Below, piece after piece: positions 43,531-52,240 of a DNA stretch of 64,000 bases. Below the pieces are notes generated by a model. The model had not been told where the DNA came from, made no database searches, and worked only from the letters and a program-made list of their open reading frames with translations. The stretch's first letter is position 1. Each line of letters opens with the position of its first letter. The DNA comes from Bacteroidales bacterium UBA3696 (GTDB taxonomy: Bacteria > Bacteroidota > Bacteroidia > Bacteroidales > Paludibacteraceae), in contig DFIN01000033.1 in the NCBI GenBank assembly GCA_002372135.1, positions 58,077-122,076 on the forward strand. Direction: 5' to 3'. A program made the position numbers and the translations under genes.

Positions 43531-43875
43531 ATGCCTAGATCAGTAAATCATGTAGCATCCAGAGCTAAGAGAAAGAGAATCCTTAAGCTTACAAGAGGAT
43601 ATTTCGGAGCAAGAAAGAACGTTTGGACTGTAGCTAAAAATACCTGGGAGAAAGGTTTGACATACGCTTATCGCGATCGTCGCAATAAGAAGCGTAATTT
43701 CCGTGCCCTTTGGATTCAGCGTATTAACGCAGCAGCTCGTCTTGAGAATATGAGCTATAGCCAGTTGATGGGTGCTCTTCATAAAGCAGGTATCGAGATT
43801 AACCGTAAGGTTCTTGCTGACCTCGCTATGAATAATCCAGAAGCTTTCAAGGCAATCGTAGAAAAGGTAAAGTAA
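43531..43875 (+). CDS. rplT: 50S ribosomal protein L20
   Basis: 114 residues, with [30 protein letters not shown] at the N-terminus split by conserved basic residues and the globular [13 protein letters not shown] / [24 protein letters not shown] part at the C-terminus. L20 is an early assembly protein binding 23S rRNA domain II, and in several bacteria represses its own operon. It ends at a clear terminator. Confidence 0.97.
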   Translation: MPRSVNHVASRAKRKRILKLTRGYFGARKNVWTVAKNTWEKGLTYAYRDRRNKKRNFRALWIQRINAAARLENMSYSQLMGALHKAGIEINRKVLADLAMNNPEAFKAIVEKVK

Positions 43876-43893
43876 TTATTTACACCTAAATAT

Positions 43894-43926
43894 AAACGCA
43901 CTTCTCACAAGGAAGTGCGTTTTTTT
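43894..43926 (+). terminator. Rho-independent terminator after rplT
   Basis: AAACGCACTTC (43894-43904) / GAAGTGCGTTT (43912-43922), 7-nt loop, T run to 43926. An 11-bp perfect stem. Confidence 0.9.
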
Positions 43927-43959
43927 GTATATGCTAAGTATTTTTTCACTATAATTTTG

Positions 43960-43967
43960 TATCTTTG
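43960..43967 (+). promoter_or_regulatory. -7 box before the ABC-F gene
   Basis: TATCTTTG, 21 nt before the ATG at 43989. No well-spaced TTTG is seen upstream. Confidence 0.5.
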
Positions 43968-43988
43968 CAACTAAAAAATTAGCTTTTA

Positions 43989-45968
43989 ATGATATCAGTA
44001 GAAGGGTTAACAGTAGAGTTTGCTGCCAAACCATTGTTTGAAAATGTAAATTATGTCATTAATCCTCATGATCGTATAGCGCTCGTGGGAAAAAATGGAG
44101 CAGGAAAAAGTACAATGCTCAAGCTCTTATGTGGATTGCAAAAACCTTCATCAGGAACTGTATCCATACCAAATGAGTGCAAGATAGGTTATCTTCCTCA
44201 GGTCATGAAACTTCAAGATGATACTAGTGTTCGCGAAGAAACCCGAAAGGCTTTTTCTGAAAGTGTAATGTTGAAGGCCAAATTAGATAAAATGCAGCGG
44301 GAATTGGCAGAGCGAACAGACTATGAAAGTGAAGGTTACACAAAATTAGTTGATAATTTTACGCAAGAGCATGAACGCTATATTATGCTTGGAGGCGAAA
44401 ATTATGAGGCTGAAATGGAGCGTACATTATCTGGACTTGGCTTTAGCAGAGCAGACTTGGAACGTCCAACTAAGGAATTTTCAGGTGGTTGGCGTATGCG
44501 AATAGAGCTAGCAAAAATTCTTCTTAAAAAACCAGATGTGTTACTTTTGGATGAGCCAACGAATCATCTTGATATCGAAAGTATTCAGTGGTTGGAGCAA
44601 TTCTTAGCAACAAGTTCAAGTGCTGTCGTATTAGTTAGTCATGACCGTGCTTTTATTAATAATGTAACTAATCGTACTATAGAGATAACTTGTAGGCATA
44701 TAGAAGATTATCGAGTTAAGTATGATGAGTATTTGGTTCTTCGTAAAGAGCGTCGTGAGCAGCAATTGCGTGCTTATCAAAATCAGCAGAAAGAAATAGC
44801 TGATATAGAAGCCTTTATCAATCGTTTTCGTTATCAGGCATCAAAAGCAGTTCAGGTGCAACAGCGTATCAGACAATTGGAAAAGATAGTTCCTATAGAG
44901 GTTGATGAAGTTGATAATTCTGTTATGCATCTTAAATTTCCTCCATGTCTTCGCTCTGGTGATTATCCTGTGATTTGTCAAGATGTTCGTAAAGACTATG
45001 ATAAGAATGTTTTTGCAGATGTCAATCTAACTATTAAAAGAGGTGAAAAAGTTGCTTTTGTAGGAAAGAATGGTGAAGGTAAATCTACTCTTGTCAAGTG
45101 TATTATGGGGCAAATTCCATTTGAAGGAACCCTTAAAATAGGGCATAATGTTCAAATTGGCTATTTCGCTCAGAATCAGGCCCAAATGCTAGATGAATCC
45201 TTGACTATTTATGAAACTATAGATCAGGTTGCAACTGGTGATATGCGTTTGATGATAAACGATTTGCTAGGTGCATTTATGTTTGGCGGAGAAATATCAG
45301 AGAAAAAAGTTGGCGTTCTAAGTGGTGGTGAACGTAGTAGACTAGCTATGATTAAACTATTATTAGAGCCTGTTAATTTATTGATTCTCGATGAGCCGAC
45401 CAATCACTTGGATATACCTAGTAAGGAAGTTCTAAAAGAAGCGATTAAGTCTTTTGATGGTACTGCGATTATTGTTAGTCATGACCGTGAATTCTTGGAT
45501 GGGCTTGTTAGTAAAGTCTACGAGTTTGGTAATGGTAGAGTGAAAGAACACTTGGGCGGTATCTATGACTGGTTAAGTAGTTTACAGGTGGCATCAGCTG
45601 TGAATGCTTTTAAATCGGATGTTCCAACTGTAGAAGATCGATTAGCTATGAGCAGCAGTAATACTATAAAACAGTCTGCGTCTTCAGAGAAAATAACTAA
45701 TCCTGCAAAAGAAGCTTCGAGGTTGAGTTACGCAGAGCATAAAGAACTTCAAAAAAAGATTAGAAAAGCAGAAAAGGCAGTAAAGGAGAGTGAGAATAAA
45801 ATTGCAGAAATGGAGAAGCGAATCAAAGAGTTGGATGAAATGCTCATGAGTCCGGAGAATGCAACGAATATGAGTATTATTAATGAGTATGCAGAAATTA
45901 AAGAACGATTGGATGCAGAAAATGATAATTGGTTTATTCTCAGTGAGAAACTCGCCGAATTGCAATAA
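43989..45968 (+). CDS. ABC-F family ATPase (ribosome-associated)
   Basis: 659 residues, two ATPase domains without membrane segments. First Walker A GKNGAGKST (34-42) and signature SGGWRMR; second Walker A GKNGEGKST (359-367) and LSGGERSR; both Walker B motifs read LLLDEPTNHLD / LILDEPTNHLD. A charged P-site tRNA-interaction linker lies between them (ERREQQLRAYQNQQKEIADIEAF). The C-terminus has a basic coiled coil (ELQKKIRKAEKAVKESENKI), as in Uup/YfmR-type proteins. ABC-F proteins act on stalled ribosomes or in translation control; antibiotic resistance is not implied here. It is a single gene between the rplT terminator and pepO (26-nt gap). Confidence 0.92.
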   Translation: MISVEGLTVEFAAKPLFENVNYVINPHDRIALVGKNGAGKSTMLKLLCGLQKPSSGTVSIPNECKIGYLPQVMKLQDDTSVREETRKAFSESVMLKAKLDKMQRELAERTDYESEGYTKLVDNFTQEHERYIMLGGENYEAEMERTLSGLGFSRADLERPTKEFSGGWRMRIELAKILLKKPDVLLLDEPTNHLDIESIQWLEQFLATSSSAVVLVSHDRAFINNVTNRTIEITCRHIEDYRVKYDEYLVLRKERREQQLRAYQNQQKEIADIEAFINRFRYQASKAVQVQQRIRQLEKIVPIEVDEVDNSVMHLKFPPCLRSGDYPVICQDVRKDYDKNVFADVNLTIKRGEKVAFVGKNGEGKSTLVKCIMGQIPFEGTLKIGHNVQIGYFAQNQAQMLDESLTIYETIDQVATGDMRLMINDLLGAFMFGGEISEKKVGVLSGGERSRLAMIKLLLEPVNLLILDEPTNHLDIPSKEVLKEAIKSFDGTAIIVSHDREFLDGLVSKVYEFGNGRVKEHLGGIYDWLSSLQVASAVNAFKSDVPTVEDRLAMSSSNTIKQSASSEKITNPAKEASRLSYAEHKELQKKIRKAEKAVKESENKIAEMEKRIKELDEMLMSPENATNMSIINEYAEIKERLDAENDNWFILSEKLAELQ

Positions 45969-45994
45969 TATAGTAACTTAATAAATTATAAAAA

Positions 45995-48028
45995 ATGAAC
46001 ATGAAACAGATCCTTCCGATAATGTTGATGTGTGCTTTGCCTATGGCTTCTCAGGCACAACATAAATCGGGTCTTGTTGAAAAGAATTTCAACAAAAGTG
46101 TACGTCCTCAGGATGATTTCTATGAGTTTGCTACTGGTGGTTGGCAGAAAAATAATCCGTTGCCTGCAGCCTTTAGTAGATTTGGTAGTTTTGATCAATT
46201 ACAAGAAGATAACAATAAACGTATTAATAGTATCCTTAGTGAACTTCTAAAAAAGAAATACAAAAAGGGTTCTATAGAGCAGAAACTTGGTGATTATTAT
46301 AAGCTTGCTTTGGACGTAGACCGTCGAAATCGTGAAGGTATTGCCCCAGTGAAGCCTATTTTAACGGAGTTGGTTGCTGCAAAGACAAAAGAGGATTTGA
46401 GAAAAATTCAGCTCAAATATTATGTGGATGGTTTAGGAGATCAATATGAAGGATTCTTTGATGCTGATCAGAAAAATGTTACGGAAAATATCCTTAATCT
46501 GTATCAGGGTGGACTTACTTTAGGTCAGAAGGACTATTACTTGAATAATGACTCTGCTACGGTTGCTATTCGTGAAGCTTATAAGGATTATATCGTCAAG
46601 ATGTTTAAGCTTTATGGTTTTAGTGAGGCTGAGTCTCAAATCTACGCTAGTAATATTTTCCGCCAGGAAACTTTAGTAGCTTTGATCTCTAAGAGTATGA
46701 CAGAACTTCGTGATCCACAAGCTAACTACAATAAGATGACTTTAGCTGAGTTTAAAGCGAATTATCCAAATATTCCTTTAGAAGCAGAACTTAATGCTCA
46801 AGGTATTAAAAGTGAGTATTTCCAACAATTAATTGTAGGTCAGCCTTCATTCTTTACAGGTTTAGATAAGCTAATTTCTTTGCAGAGTGCAGATGAAGTT
46901 CGTTCATTAATGTTATGGGATGTTATTTGTCATTCAACAGGTTTACTTACCGATAAAATTAGAGAAGCTTCTTTTGACTTCTTCGGTAAGACTATGAGTG
47001 GTCGTAAGGAAGATTATCCTCTGTGGAAGAGAGCTACATCTCAGGTTGAAGGAAAGTTGGGTGAAGTTTTAGGTCGTCTTTATGCTGAACGATACTTCCC
47101 TGAATCTTCAAAGAAAAAGATGGAAGAATTAGTTAAAAACTTGCAGATCAGTCTAGGTCAACGTATTGATGCACAAACATGGATGAGTGATTCAACAAAG
47201 GCTAATGCACACAAGAAGCTTGATAAATTCTATGTAAAGATTGGCTATCCAAATAAATGGACAGATTTCAGCAGTTTATCTATCGATCCAGAAAAAAGTT
47301 TTTATGAAAATGAAGCAGCTTGCCGTAAATTCATGTTGGAAGATATGATTAGACGTAAGGTTGGTAAGCCTGTAGACCGTGATGAATGGGGTATGACTCC
47401 ACAGACGGTTAATGCTTATTATAACCCTACTACCAATGAAATTTGTTTCCCAGCTGGTATTTTACAGTATCCTTTTTTTGATGTAAAAGCAGATGAAGCG
47501 TTTAACTATGGTGCAATTGGTGTCGTAATTGGCCATGAGATGACACACGGATTTGATGATCAGGGCCGTCAGTATGATGCCGATGGAAATCTAAAAGACT
47601 GGTGGACAGCTTCTGATGGTAAGAACTTTGAGAAAAGAGCTAAGCTCTATGCAGATTTCTTTGATAATATAGAAGTATTGCCAGGTCTTCATGCAAATGG
47701 CAAGTTTACACTTGGAGAGAATTTAGCTGATCATGGTGGTCTTCAAGTTGCCTATAATGCATTTAAAAATGCAACAGCAAAGAAAAAACTTGGTGAAAAA
47801 AATGGTCTTACTCCAGAACAAAGATTCTTTGTTGCTTATGCTGGTGTATGGGGGCAAAATATAACAGACCAGGAAATACGCAACCGTGTAAAAAGAGATC
47901 CTCATTCATTGGGTAAATGGCGTGTAGATGGAGCTCTTCCACATGTTAAAGCTTGGTATGAAGCCTTTGGTGTTAAGAAAGGTGATAAGATGTTTATTCC
48001 AGAAAATGAGCGTCTTGAATTGTGGTAA
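45995..48028 (+). CDS. pepO: M13-family (neprilysin/PepO) metalloendopeptidase
   Basis: 677 residues with a signal peptide (LPIMLMCALPMASQAQ); a second ATG at 46001 could be the true start. The zinc site is intact: HEMTH at 514-518 (in VVIGHEMTHGFDD) and E575 in ENLADHGGLQ, plus the NAYYNP substrate segment and the C-terminal RVDGALPH. M13 enzymes cleave peptides in the periplasm or outside the cell; no lipobox is present, so likely periplasmic or exported. It lies 26 nt after the ABC-F gene and ends at a terminator. Confidence 0.93.
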   Translation: MNMKQILPIMLMCALPMASQAQHKSGLVEKNFNKSVRPQDDFYEFATGGWQKNNPLPAAFSRFGSFDQLQEDNNKRINSILSELLKKKYKKGSIEQKLGDYYKLALDVDRRNREGIAPVKPILTELVAAKTKEDLRKIQLKYYVDGLGDQYEGFFDADQKNVTENILNLYQGGLTLGQKDYYLNNDSATVAIREAYKDYIVKMFKLYGFSEAESQIYASNIFRQETLVALISKSMTELRDPQANYNKMTLAEFKANYPNIPLEAELNAQGIKSEYFQQLIVGQPSFFTGLDKLISLQSADEVRSLMLWDVICHSTGLLTDKIREASFDFFGKTMSGRKEDYPLWKRATSQVEGKLGEVLGRLYAERYFPESSKKKMEELVKNLQISLGQRIDAQTWMSDSTKANAHKKLDKFYVKIGYPNKWTDFSSLSIDPEKSFYENEAACRKFMLEDMIRRKVGKPVDRDEWGMTPQTVNAYYNPTTNEICFPAGILQYPFFDVKADEAFNYGAIGVVIGHEMTHGFDDQGRQYDADGNLKDWWTASDGKNFEKRAKLYADFFDNIEVLPGLHANGKFTLGENLADHGGLQVAYNAFKNATAKKKLGEKNGLTPEQRFFVAYAGVWGQNITDQEIRNRVKRDPHSLGKWRVDGALPHVKAWYEAFGVKKGDKMFIPENERLELW

Positions 48029-48054
48029 ATTGTATTTAAATTGAATATAAAAGT

Positions 48055-48086
48055 AAGGATGTCAATCTTTTGGCATCCTTTTTTTT
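48055..48086 (+). terminator. Rho-independent terminator after pepO
   Basis: Stem GGATGTCAA (48057-48065) / TTGGCATCC (48070-48078) with one G-T pair, 4-nt loop, then an 8-nt T run. Confidence 0.85.
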
Positions 48087-48105
48087 ATTTATCGATAAAA
48101 AAGTA

Positions 48106-48113
48106 TATCTTTG
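48106..48113 (+). promoter_or_regulatory. -7 box before metA
   Basis: TATCTTTG 35 nt before the ATG at 48149; no clear -33 box. The leader is too short for a SAM riboswitch. Confidence 0.5.
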
Positions 48114-48148
48114 CATTTGGATTAGTTTTTAAGAAAGGAATTTTTAGA

Positions 48149-49066
48149 ATGCCATTAAATTTACCAGATAAATTACCTGCAATAGAGATTCTGAAGAAAG
48201 AGAATATTTTTGTGATGGACGAAACGCGAGCACAAAATCAGCAAATTCGTCCATTAAGAATAGTTATTCTTAACTTAATGCCGTTGAAAATAACTACAGA
48301 AACGGATTTAATAAGACTTCTTTCTAATACGCCTCTTCAGTTAGAGATCTTTTTTATGAAGTTAAAAAGTCATACTTCTAAAAATACACCTGTAAAGCAT
48401 ATGAAGATGTTTTATAAGGATTCGTCTGAACTTATGAAGCAGAAATTTGATGGCATGATTGTTACTGGAGCTCCTGTAGAAACAATTCCTTATGAGAATG
48501 TTGATTATTGGAGTGAAATTAACAAAATATTTGATTGGGCTCGTACTCATGTAGAAAGTACGCTTTATTTATGTTGGGGTGCTATGGCTGCATTGTTTCA
48601 TTTCTATGGAATTCCCAAATATAGTTTAAAGTCGAAAAAATTTGGAGTTTTCAAAACTTATCCGTGTGATCCTCAAGCTCAGATATTCCGTGGATTTGAT
48701 GATTATTTCTATATGCCTCATAGTCGTCATACAGAAGTGCGTCGAGAGGATATTAGTCAAGTGAATGATCTGGAAATCTTAGCAGAATCACCTGATGCTG
48801 GAGTCAGCATCGTTTCCTCACGTAATGGTCGTGAATTTTATATTCTTGGCCATATGGAATATGCACCGAATACATTGGATTTGGAATATAAACGTGATAA
48901 GGGTAAACGTTCAGATGTGAATCTACCACAAAATTATTATCGTGATGATAACCCAGAAAATGGTGTAGAGGTGCTATGGCGATCAGCTGCAAATCTTTTT
49001 TATAGCAATTGGATAGACTATTATGTTTATCAAGAAACTCCTTATGATATAAACGATATCAAATAA
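48149..49066 (+). CDS. metA: Homoserine O-acetyltransferase (MetA type)
   Basis: 305 residues from the ATG at 48149 (MPLNLPDKLPAIEIL), which follows the -7 box at 48106-48113; in-frame sequence upstream covers the promoter and terminator. The catalytic Cys is C142 in LCWGAMAA, with the H/E partners in the PHSRHTEV and GHMEY region. Residue 111, which decides acyl-donor choice in characterised MetA enzymes, is Glu (GAPVETIPYENV), pointing to acetyl-CoA rather than succinyl-CoA; E. coli has Gly here. It opens methionine synthesis from homoserine. The U32 gene follows 15 nt later. Confidence 0.93.
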   Translation: MPLNLPDKLPAIEILKKENIFVMDETRAQNQQIRPLRIVILNLMPLKITTETDLIRLLSNTPLQLEIFFMKLKSHTSKNTPVKHMKMFYKDSSELMKQKFDGMIVTGAPVETIPYENVDYWSEINKIFDWARTHVESTLYLCWGAMAALFHFYGIPKYSLKSKKFGVFKTYPCDPQAQIFRGFDDYFYMPHSRHTEVRREDISQVNDLEILAESPDAGVSIVSSRNGREFYILGHMEYAPNTLDLEYKRDKGKRSDVNLPQNYYRDDNPENGVEVLWRSAANLFYSNWIDYYVYQETPYDINDIK

Positions 49067-49081
49067 ACTTTTAACAACATT

Positions 49082-50935
49082 ATGCTTATGCGAAGCCTAG
49101 AGTTATTAGCTCCGGCAAAAAATTTAGAATGTGGTATTGCTGCCATAGACCATGGTGCAGATGCAGTATATATAGGTGCTGAACATTTTGGCGCGCGTCA
49201 GGCTGCGGGAAATAGTGTGGATGATATTGCACAATTATGTAGCTATGCTCATCAGTTTGGCGCAAAAATATATGTGACTGTAAATACTATAATCTATGAG
49301 CAGGAGCTGAACGATACTCAAAGATTAATAGACCAACTGGCTCAAATTCACGTAGATGGTATACTCATACAGGATATGGGACTGATTGATATCTGTAATC
49401 GTGCAGGAGTTGCGATTCATGCAAGTACACAATGTGATACAAGAACTGCAGAAAAAGTAAATTGGCTATATTCTTTGGGATTTAAGCGAGTAGTGTTAGC
49501 GAGAGAATTGTCTGCAGAAGAAATTAATAAGATTCACAAAAATAATCCGGATGTTGAACTTGAAGTTTTTGTTCATGGAGCTTTGTGTGTAAGCTATTCT
49601 GGAGTATGTTATGCTTCTCAACATTGTTTTAAACGTTCTGCTAATCGAGGTGAATGTGCTCAATTCTGTAGATTGAAATTTGATTTAAAAGATTCTGACG
49701 GTAAGGTTATCGAACGTCAGCGCCATCTCTTGTCTCTAAAAGATATGTGTCAGATAGATAATTTGGAGACGTTAGCAGAGGCTGGTGCTTGCTCTTTTAA
49801 GATTGAAGGTCGGTTAAAAGATGTTACTTATGTCAAGAATGTAGTTTCTGCTTATAGTCAGAGATTAGATCAAATAGTGAAAAAGCATCCAGATCGATAT
49901 TGTAGAGCTTCGGAAGGAACTATTGAATATCGTTTTGAGCCAAACCTAAAGAAAACGTTTAATAGGGGGTTTACAGATTATTTTATTAATGGTAGAAAAC
50001 CAAATATTGCCAGTTTTGATACGCCTAAGGCCTTAGGGGAATATGTAGGTAGAGTGAAGGAGTTAAGACATACTAGCTTTAATGTTGCAGGAACAGCTAC
50101 TTTCGCAAATGGAGATGGGTTATGTTTTATAAATGATGAACATGAACTGGAAGGCTTTCGTGTGAATAGAGCTGTTGGTAATAGATTGTATCCTTTACGT
50201 ATGCCAAATCATCTACGTCCGGGGCTTGCGCTCTATCGGAATAATGATATGGCATTTGAAAAACAACTTGCAGGGAATACTGCTGTAAGGAAGTTGGCTG
50301 TTAATATGTATTTTTCATTGACGGATGAAGGCTTTTCATTAACTGTTATTTCTGGTCATAAGAAGGGACAGGCATCTGTTGTATTCGATCATCAACTGGC
50401 AAAAAAGCCACAGCGTGATAATATTATTAAACAGTTATCAAAATTAGGTAATACGCCGTATATTTGTGATGAAATCAAAATCGAAGAGGATGCGGATCGA
50501 TATTTTTTACCCTCAAGTATTCTTAGTGATTTGAGACGAGAAGCGATTGATAATCTTTTGGTTGAACGAGCGGTTAAAGATACGGTCACTGATAATCTAC
50601 AAGAAAACAAAAAGTTTTGTAATCTAGTTTGGCAGCCTGAGTATAAGGATTATCCTTATCTTTATAATATTAGTAATCATGATGCCAAGTTATTTTATGA
50701 AAATCAGGGTATGTCGCAGATTGGTAATGCTTTTGAATTGGATGCTTATCAGAACAATCCTTTGATTATGCAATGTCGCCATTGTATCAGATATTCTTTA
50801 GGCTATTGTGTGAAACGAGGTGGTGAAGTTCCATCTTGGCATGAGCCTTTACGGCTGGAATTATCTGATGGACGCAGATTCAGATTAGAATTTAAATGTT
50901 CGGAATGTCAAATGAATGTATATGCAGAGAACTAG
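49082..50935 (+). CDS. U32-family peptidase-like protein (RlhA/TrhP type, RNA hydroxylation)
   Basis: 617 residues. The N-terminal domain is typical U32: LLAPAKNLECGIAAIDHGADAVYIGA, then VHASTQCDTR and VFVHGALCVSYSGVCYASQ with a Cys cluster (CFKRSANRGECAQFC) proposed to hold a cofactor. The C-terminal extension ends with more Cys motifs (CRHCIRYSLGYC, CSECQM), as in E. coli RlhA. Members hydroxylate 23S rRNA C2501 (RlhA) or tRNA U34 (TrhP) using prephenate-linked chemistry. Which target applies here is not decidable by eye. The start may be the ATG at 49082 or 49088. It overlaps the next gene by 14 nt. Confidence 0.87.
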   Translation: MLMRSLELLAPAKNLECGIAAIDHGADAVYIGAEHFGARQAAGNSVDDIAQLCSYAHQFGAKIYVTVNTIIYEQELNDTQRLIDQLAQIHVDGILIQDMGLIDICNRAGVAIHASTQCDTRTAEKVNWLYSLGFKRVVLARELSAEEINKIHKNNPDVELEVFVHGALCVSYSGVCYASQHCFKRSANRGECAQFCRLKFDLKDSDGKVIERQRHLLSLKDMCQIDNLETLAEAGACSFKIEGRLKDVTYVKNVVSAYSQRLDQIVKKHPDRYCRASEGTIEYRFEPNLKKTFNRGFTDYFINGRKPNIASFDTPKALGEYVGRVKELRHTSFNVAGTATFANGDGLCFINDEHELEGFRVNRAVGNRLYPLRMPNHLRPGLALYRNNDMAFEKQLAGNTAVRKLAVNMYFSLTDEGFSLTVISGHKKGQASVVFDHQLAKKPQRDNIIKQLSKLGNTPYICDEIKIEEDADRYFLPSSILSDLRREAIDNLLVERAVKDTVTDNLQENKKFCNLVWQPEYKDYPYLYNISNHDAKLFYENQGMSQIGNAFELDAYQNNPLIMQCRHCIRYSLGYCVKRGGEVPSWHEPLRLELSDGRRFRLEFKCSECQMNVYAEN

Positions 50936-51839
50936 AATCTATATTTTACTATTGTTTTTCATAGCAGCTTTTTCTTTGAGTAGTTGCTATAAGAGTCGCC
51001 ATCATCATCATTTAAAGGAAAAGCCTTTTGTTGAATTGAGCGAAAAACAACAGGACTCTATAGATTTTAGAACAATTCATCATTATACGAACAATTATAA
51101 CTTTGTGGTCAAAGCTGACAGTATGGAGTTGATGAGACAGTTGCCAGAAGAAAAACTTAGCAACATGTTAACAGATTCTTTTACAGTCAAGAAATATGAT
51201 CATCTAGTAGTTTCCGATATTCGTATCGTACCAACTGACAGTGTAGATTCTGTTTGGATTCAATTAGGAACCGAAACATCAATGTTCGGATGGATACATG
51301 AAAGCAGTATGTTACATAAAGTCGTGCCTGATGATCCTATCTCTCAGTTTATATCTCTGTTTTCTGATATCCATTTGCTGATATTTTTAATAGTTATCGT
51401 ATTAATAGGGGTGGTTTACTTATTTAGAAGAATTGTCAATAGTGATGCAAAAATCATTCATTTTAATGATATTGATAGTTATTATCCTACGGCATTAGTA
51501 TTGATAGTGGCATCTTCTGCAGCTTTCTATGCTAGTATCCAGATGTTTACCCCAGATACCTGGCAAGAATTTTATTTTCATCCAACTCTGAATCCTTTTG
51601 CAGTTCCAGGTATACTGTCTATCTTTTTAAGTTCAGTTTGGCTTATGTTGATTGTAGGGATTGCGTGTATTGATGAGGTTTCAAGAAAGCTACCTATTGG
51701 AGATGGTATGCTATATCTATTTGGTCTTCTTGCAGTATGTGCAGTGGATTATATAGTATTTAGTGTTAGTACTCTATATTTTGTTGGCTATATTCTTCTA
51801 ATATGGTATTTTTATTATTCAATATCCATAAAAATATAA
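50922..51839 (+). CDS. Membrane lipoprotein of unknown function with four to five C-terminal helices
   Basis: 305 residues from the ATG at 50922, overlapping the U32 gene by 14 nt. A type II signal with lipobox SLSSC precedes a His-rich stretch (KSRHHHHLKEK). Residues about 40-140 are soluble and might form an SH3-like fold (VKKYDHLVVSDIRIV...GWIHESS). The C-terminal half has about five transmembrane segments (about 155-175, 198-213, 236-256, 268-285, 286-303). I do not recognise a characterised family; similar lipoprotein-plus-helices proteins occur in Bacteroidaceae/Prevotellaceae. It is followed by a 400-nt gap. Confidence 0.7.
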   Translation: MQRTRIYILLLFFIAAFSLSSCYKSRHHHHLKEKPFVELSEKQQDSIDFRTIHHYTNNYNFVVKADSMELMRQLPEEKLSNMLTDSFTVKKYDHLVVSDIRIVPTDSVDSVWIQLGTETSMFGWIHESSMLHKVVPDDPISQFISLFSDIHLLIFLIVIVLIGVVYLFRRIVNSDAKIIHFNDIDSYYPTALVLIVASSAAFYASIQMFTPDTWQEFYFHPTLNPFAVPGILSIFLSSVWLMLIVGIACIDEVSRKLPIGDGMLYLFGLLAVCAVDYIVFSVSTLYFVGYILLIWYFYYSISIKI

Positions 51840-51980
51840 AAAACAGACTAGATTCAAAAAGTAAGTATTTCATAACTATCTTTCTTTTATAGCGTAGTTA
51901 CAATGTTTTTACCTTATAATACCTATGCTTTGGGCTATCAAAAGCTATAAAATCAAATGTATAGATAATACGAATAACTG

Positions 51981-52071
51981 CTGTATGTGGATCTGTACGT
52001 ACCCGTGGTATGAGAGATTGGAAAAATCGAGTAGGAAGAAAATAACTTCATTTTCTTCCTACTCGATTTTT
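51981..52071 (+). ncRNA. Group II intron-like RNA remnant
   Basis: The stretch GTGGATCTGTACGTAC (51987-52002) followed by GTGGTATGAGAGA (52005-52017) and then a stem closed by CCTACTCGAT (52058-52067) resembles the ACGTACGG...GTGAGAGG...CCTACTCGA order found in bacterial group II introns before or around domain IV. No reverse transcriptase, domain V or exon-binding parts are seen, so this is at most a fragment. Recognition is from memory of the motif order, not from a search. Confidence 0.4.
52022..52071 (+). terminator. Long perfect hairpin, probable bidirectional terminator
   Basis: A 22-bp perfect inverted repeat: arms 52022-52043 and 52050-52071 around a 6-nt loop AACTTC, starting with an A run and ending with a T run. 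It would terminate on both strands. It coincides with the intron-like motif. Confidence 0.8.
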
Positions 52072-52240
52072 TATAGATGTAAGTAATGTATATTCTGTTG
52101 AGTAATTTGTGCTAAATATTCAAGAAATAACATTTTTCATTTCATTTTGCTAAATAATTTAGTCTTTATTCTTTCAAATTGAAAATATATTTGTATATTT
52201 GCAACCAATTAATAAATAAACTAATAGGTGAACAACGATT

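Larger units (their letters stand above)
51840..52240. other. 401-nt intergenic region before the aconitase gene
   Basis: AT-rich, with no reading frame I support. It holds a group II intron-like remnant (51981-52071), a 22-bp perfect hairpin (52022-52071), and near the 3' end a -7 box TATATTTG (52194-52201), 39 nt before the aconitase ATG. The first ~140 nt show nothing I can name. Confidence 0.6.

Noticed and set aside
43960..43988. Full promoter for the ABC-F gene
   Set aside because: The -7 box is good but no TTTG lies 19-21 nt upstream, so only the -7 element is recorded.
48055..48148. Possible SAM riboswitch before metA
   Set aside because: Only 35 nt separate the -7 box and the start codon, and the hairpin upstream is a simple terminator of pepO.
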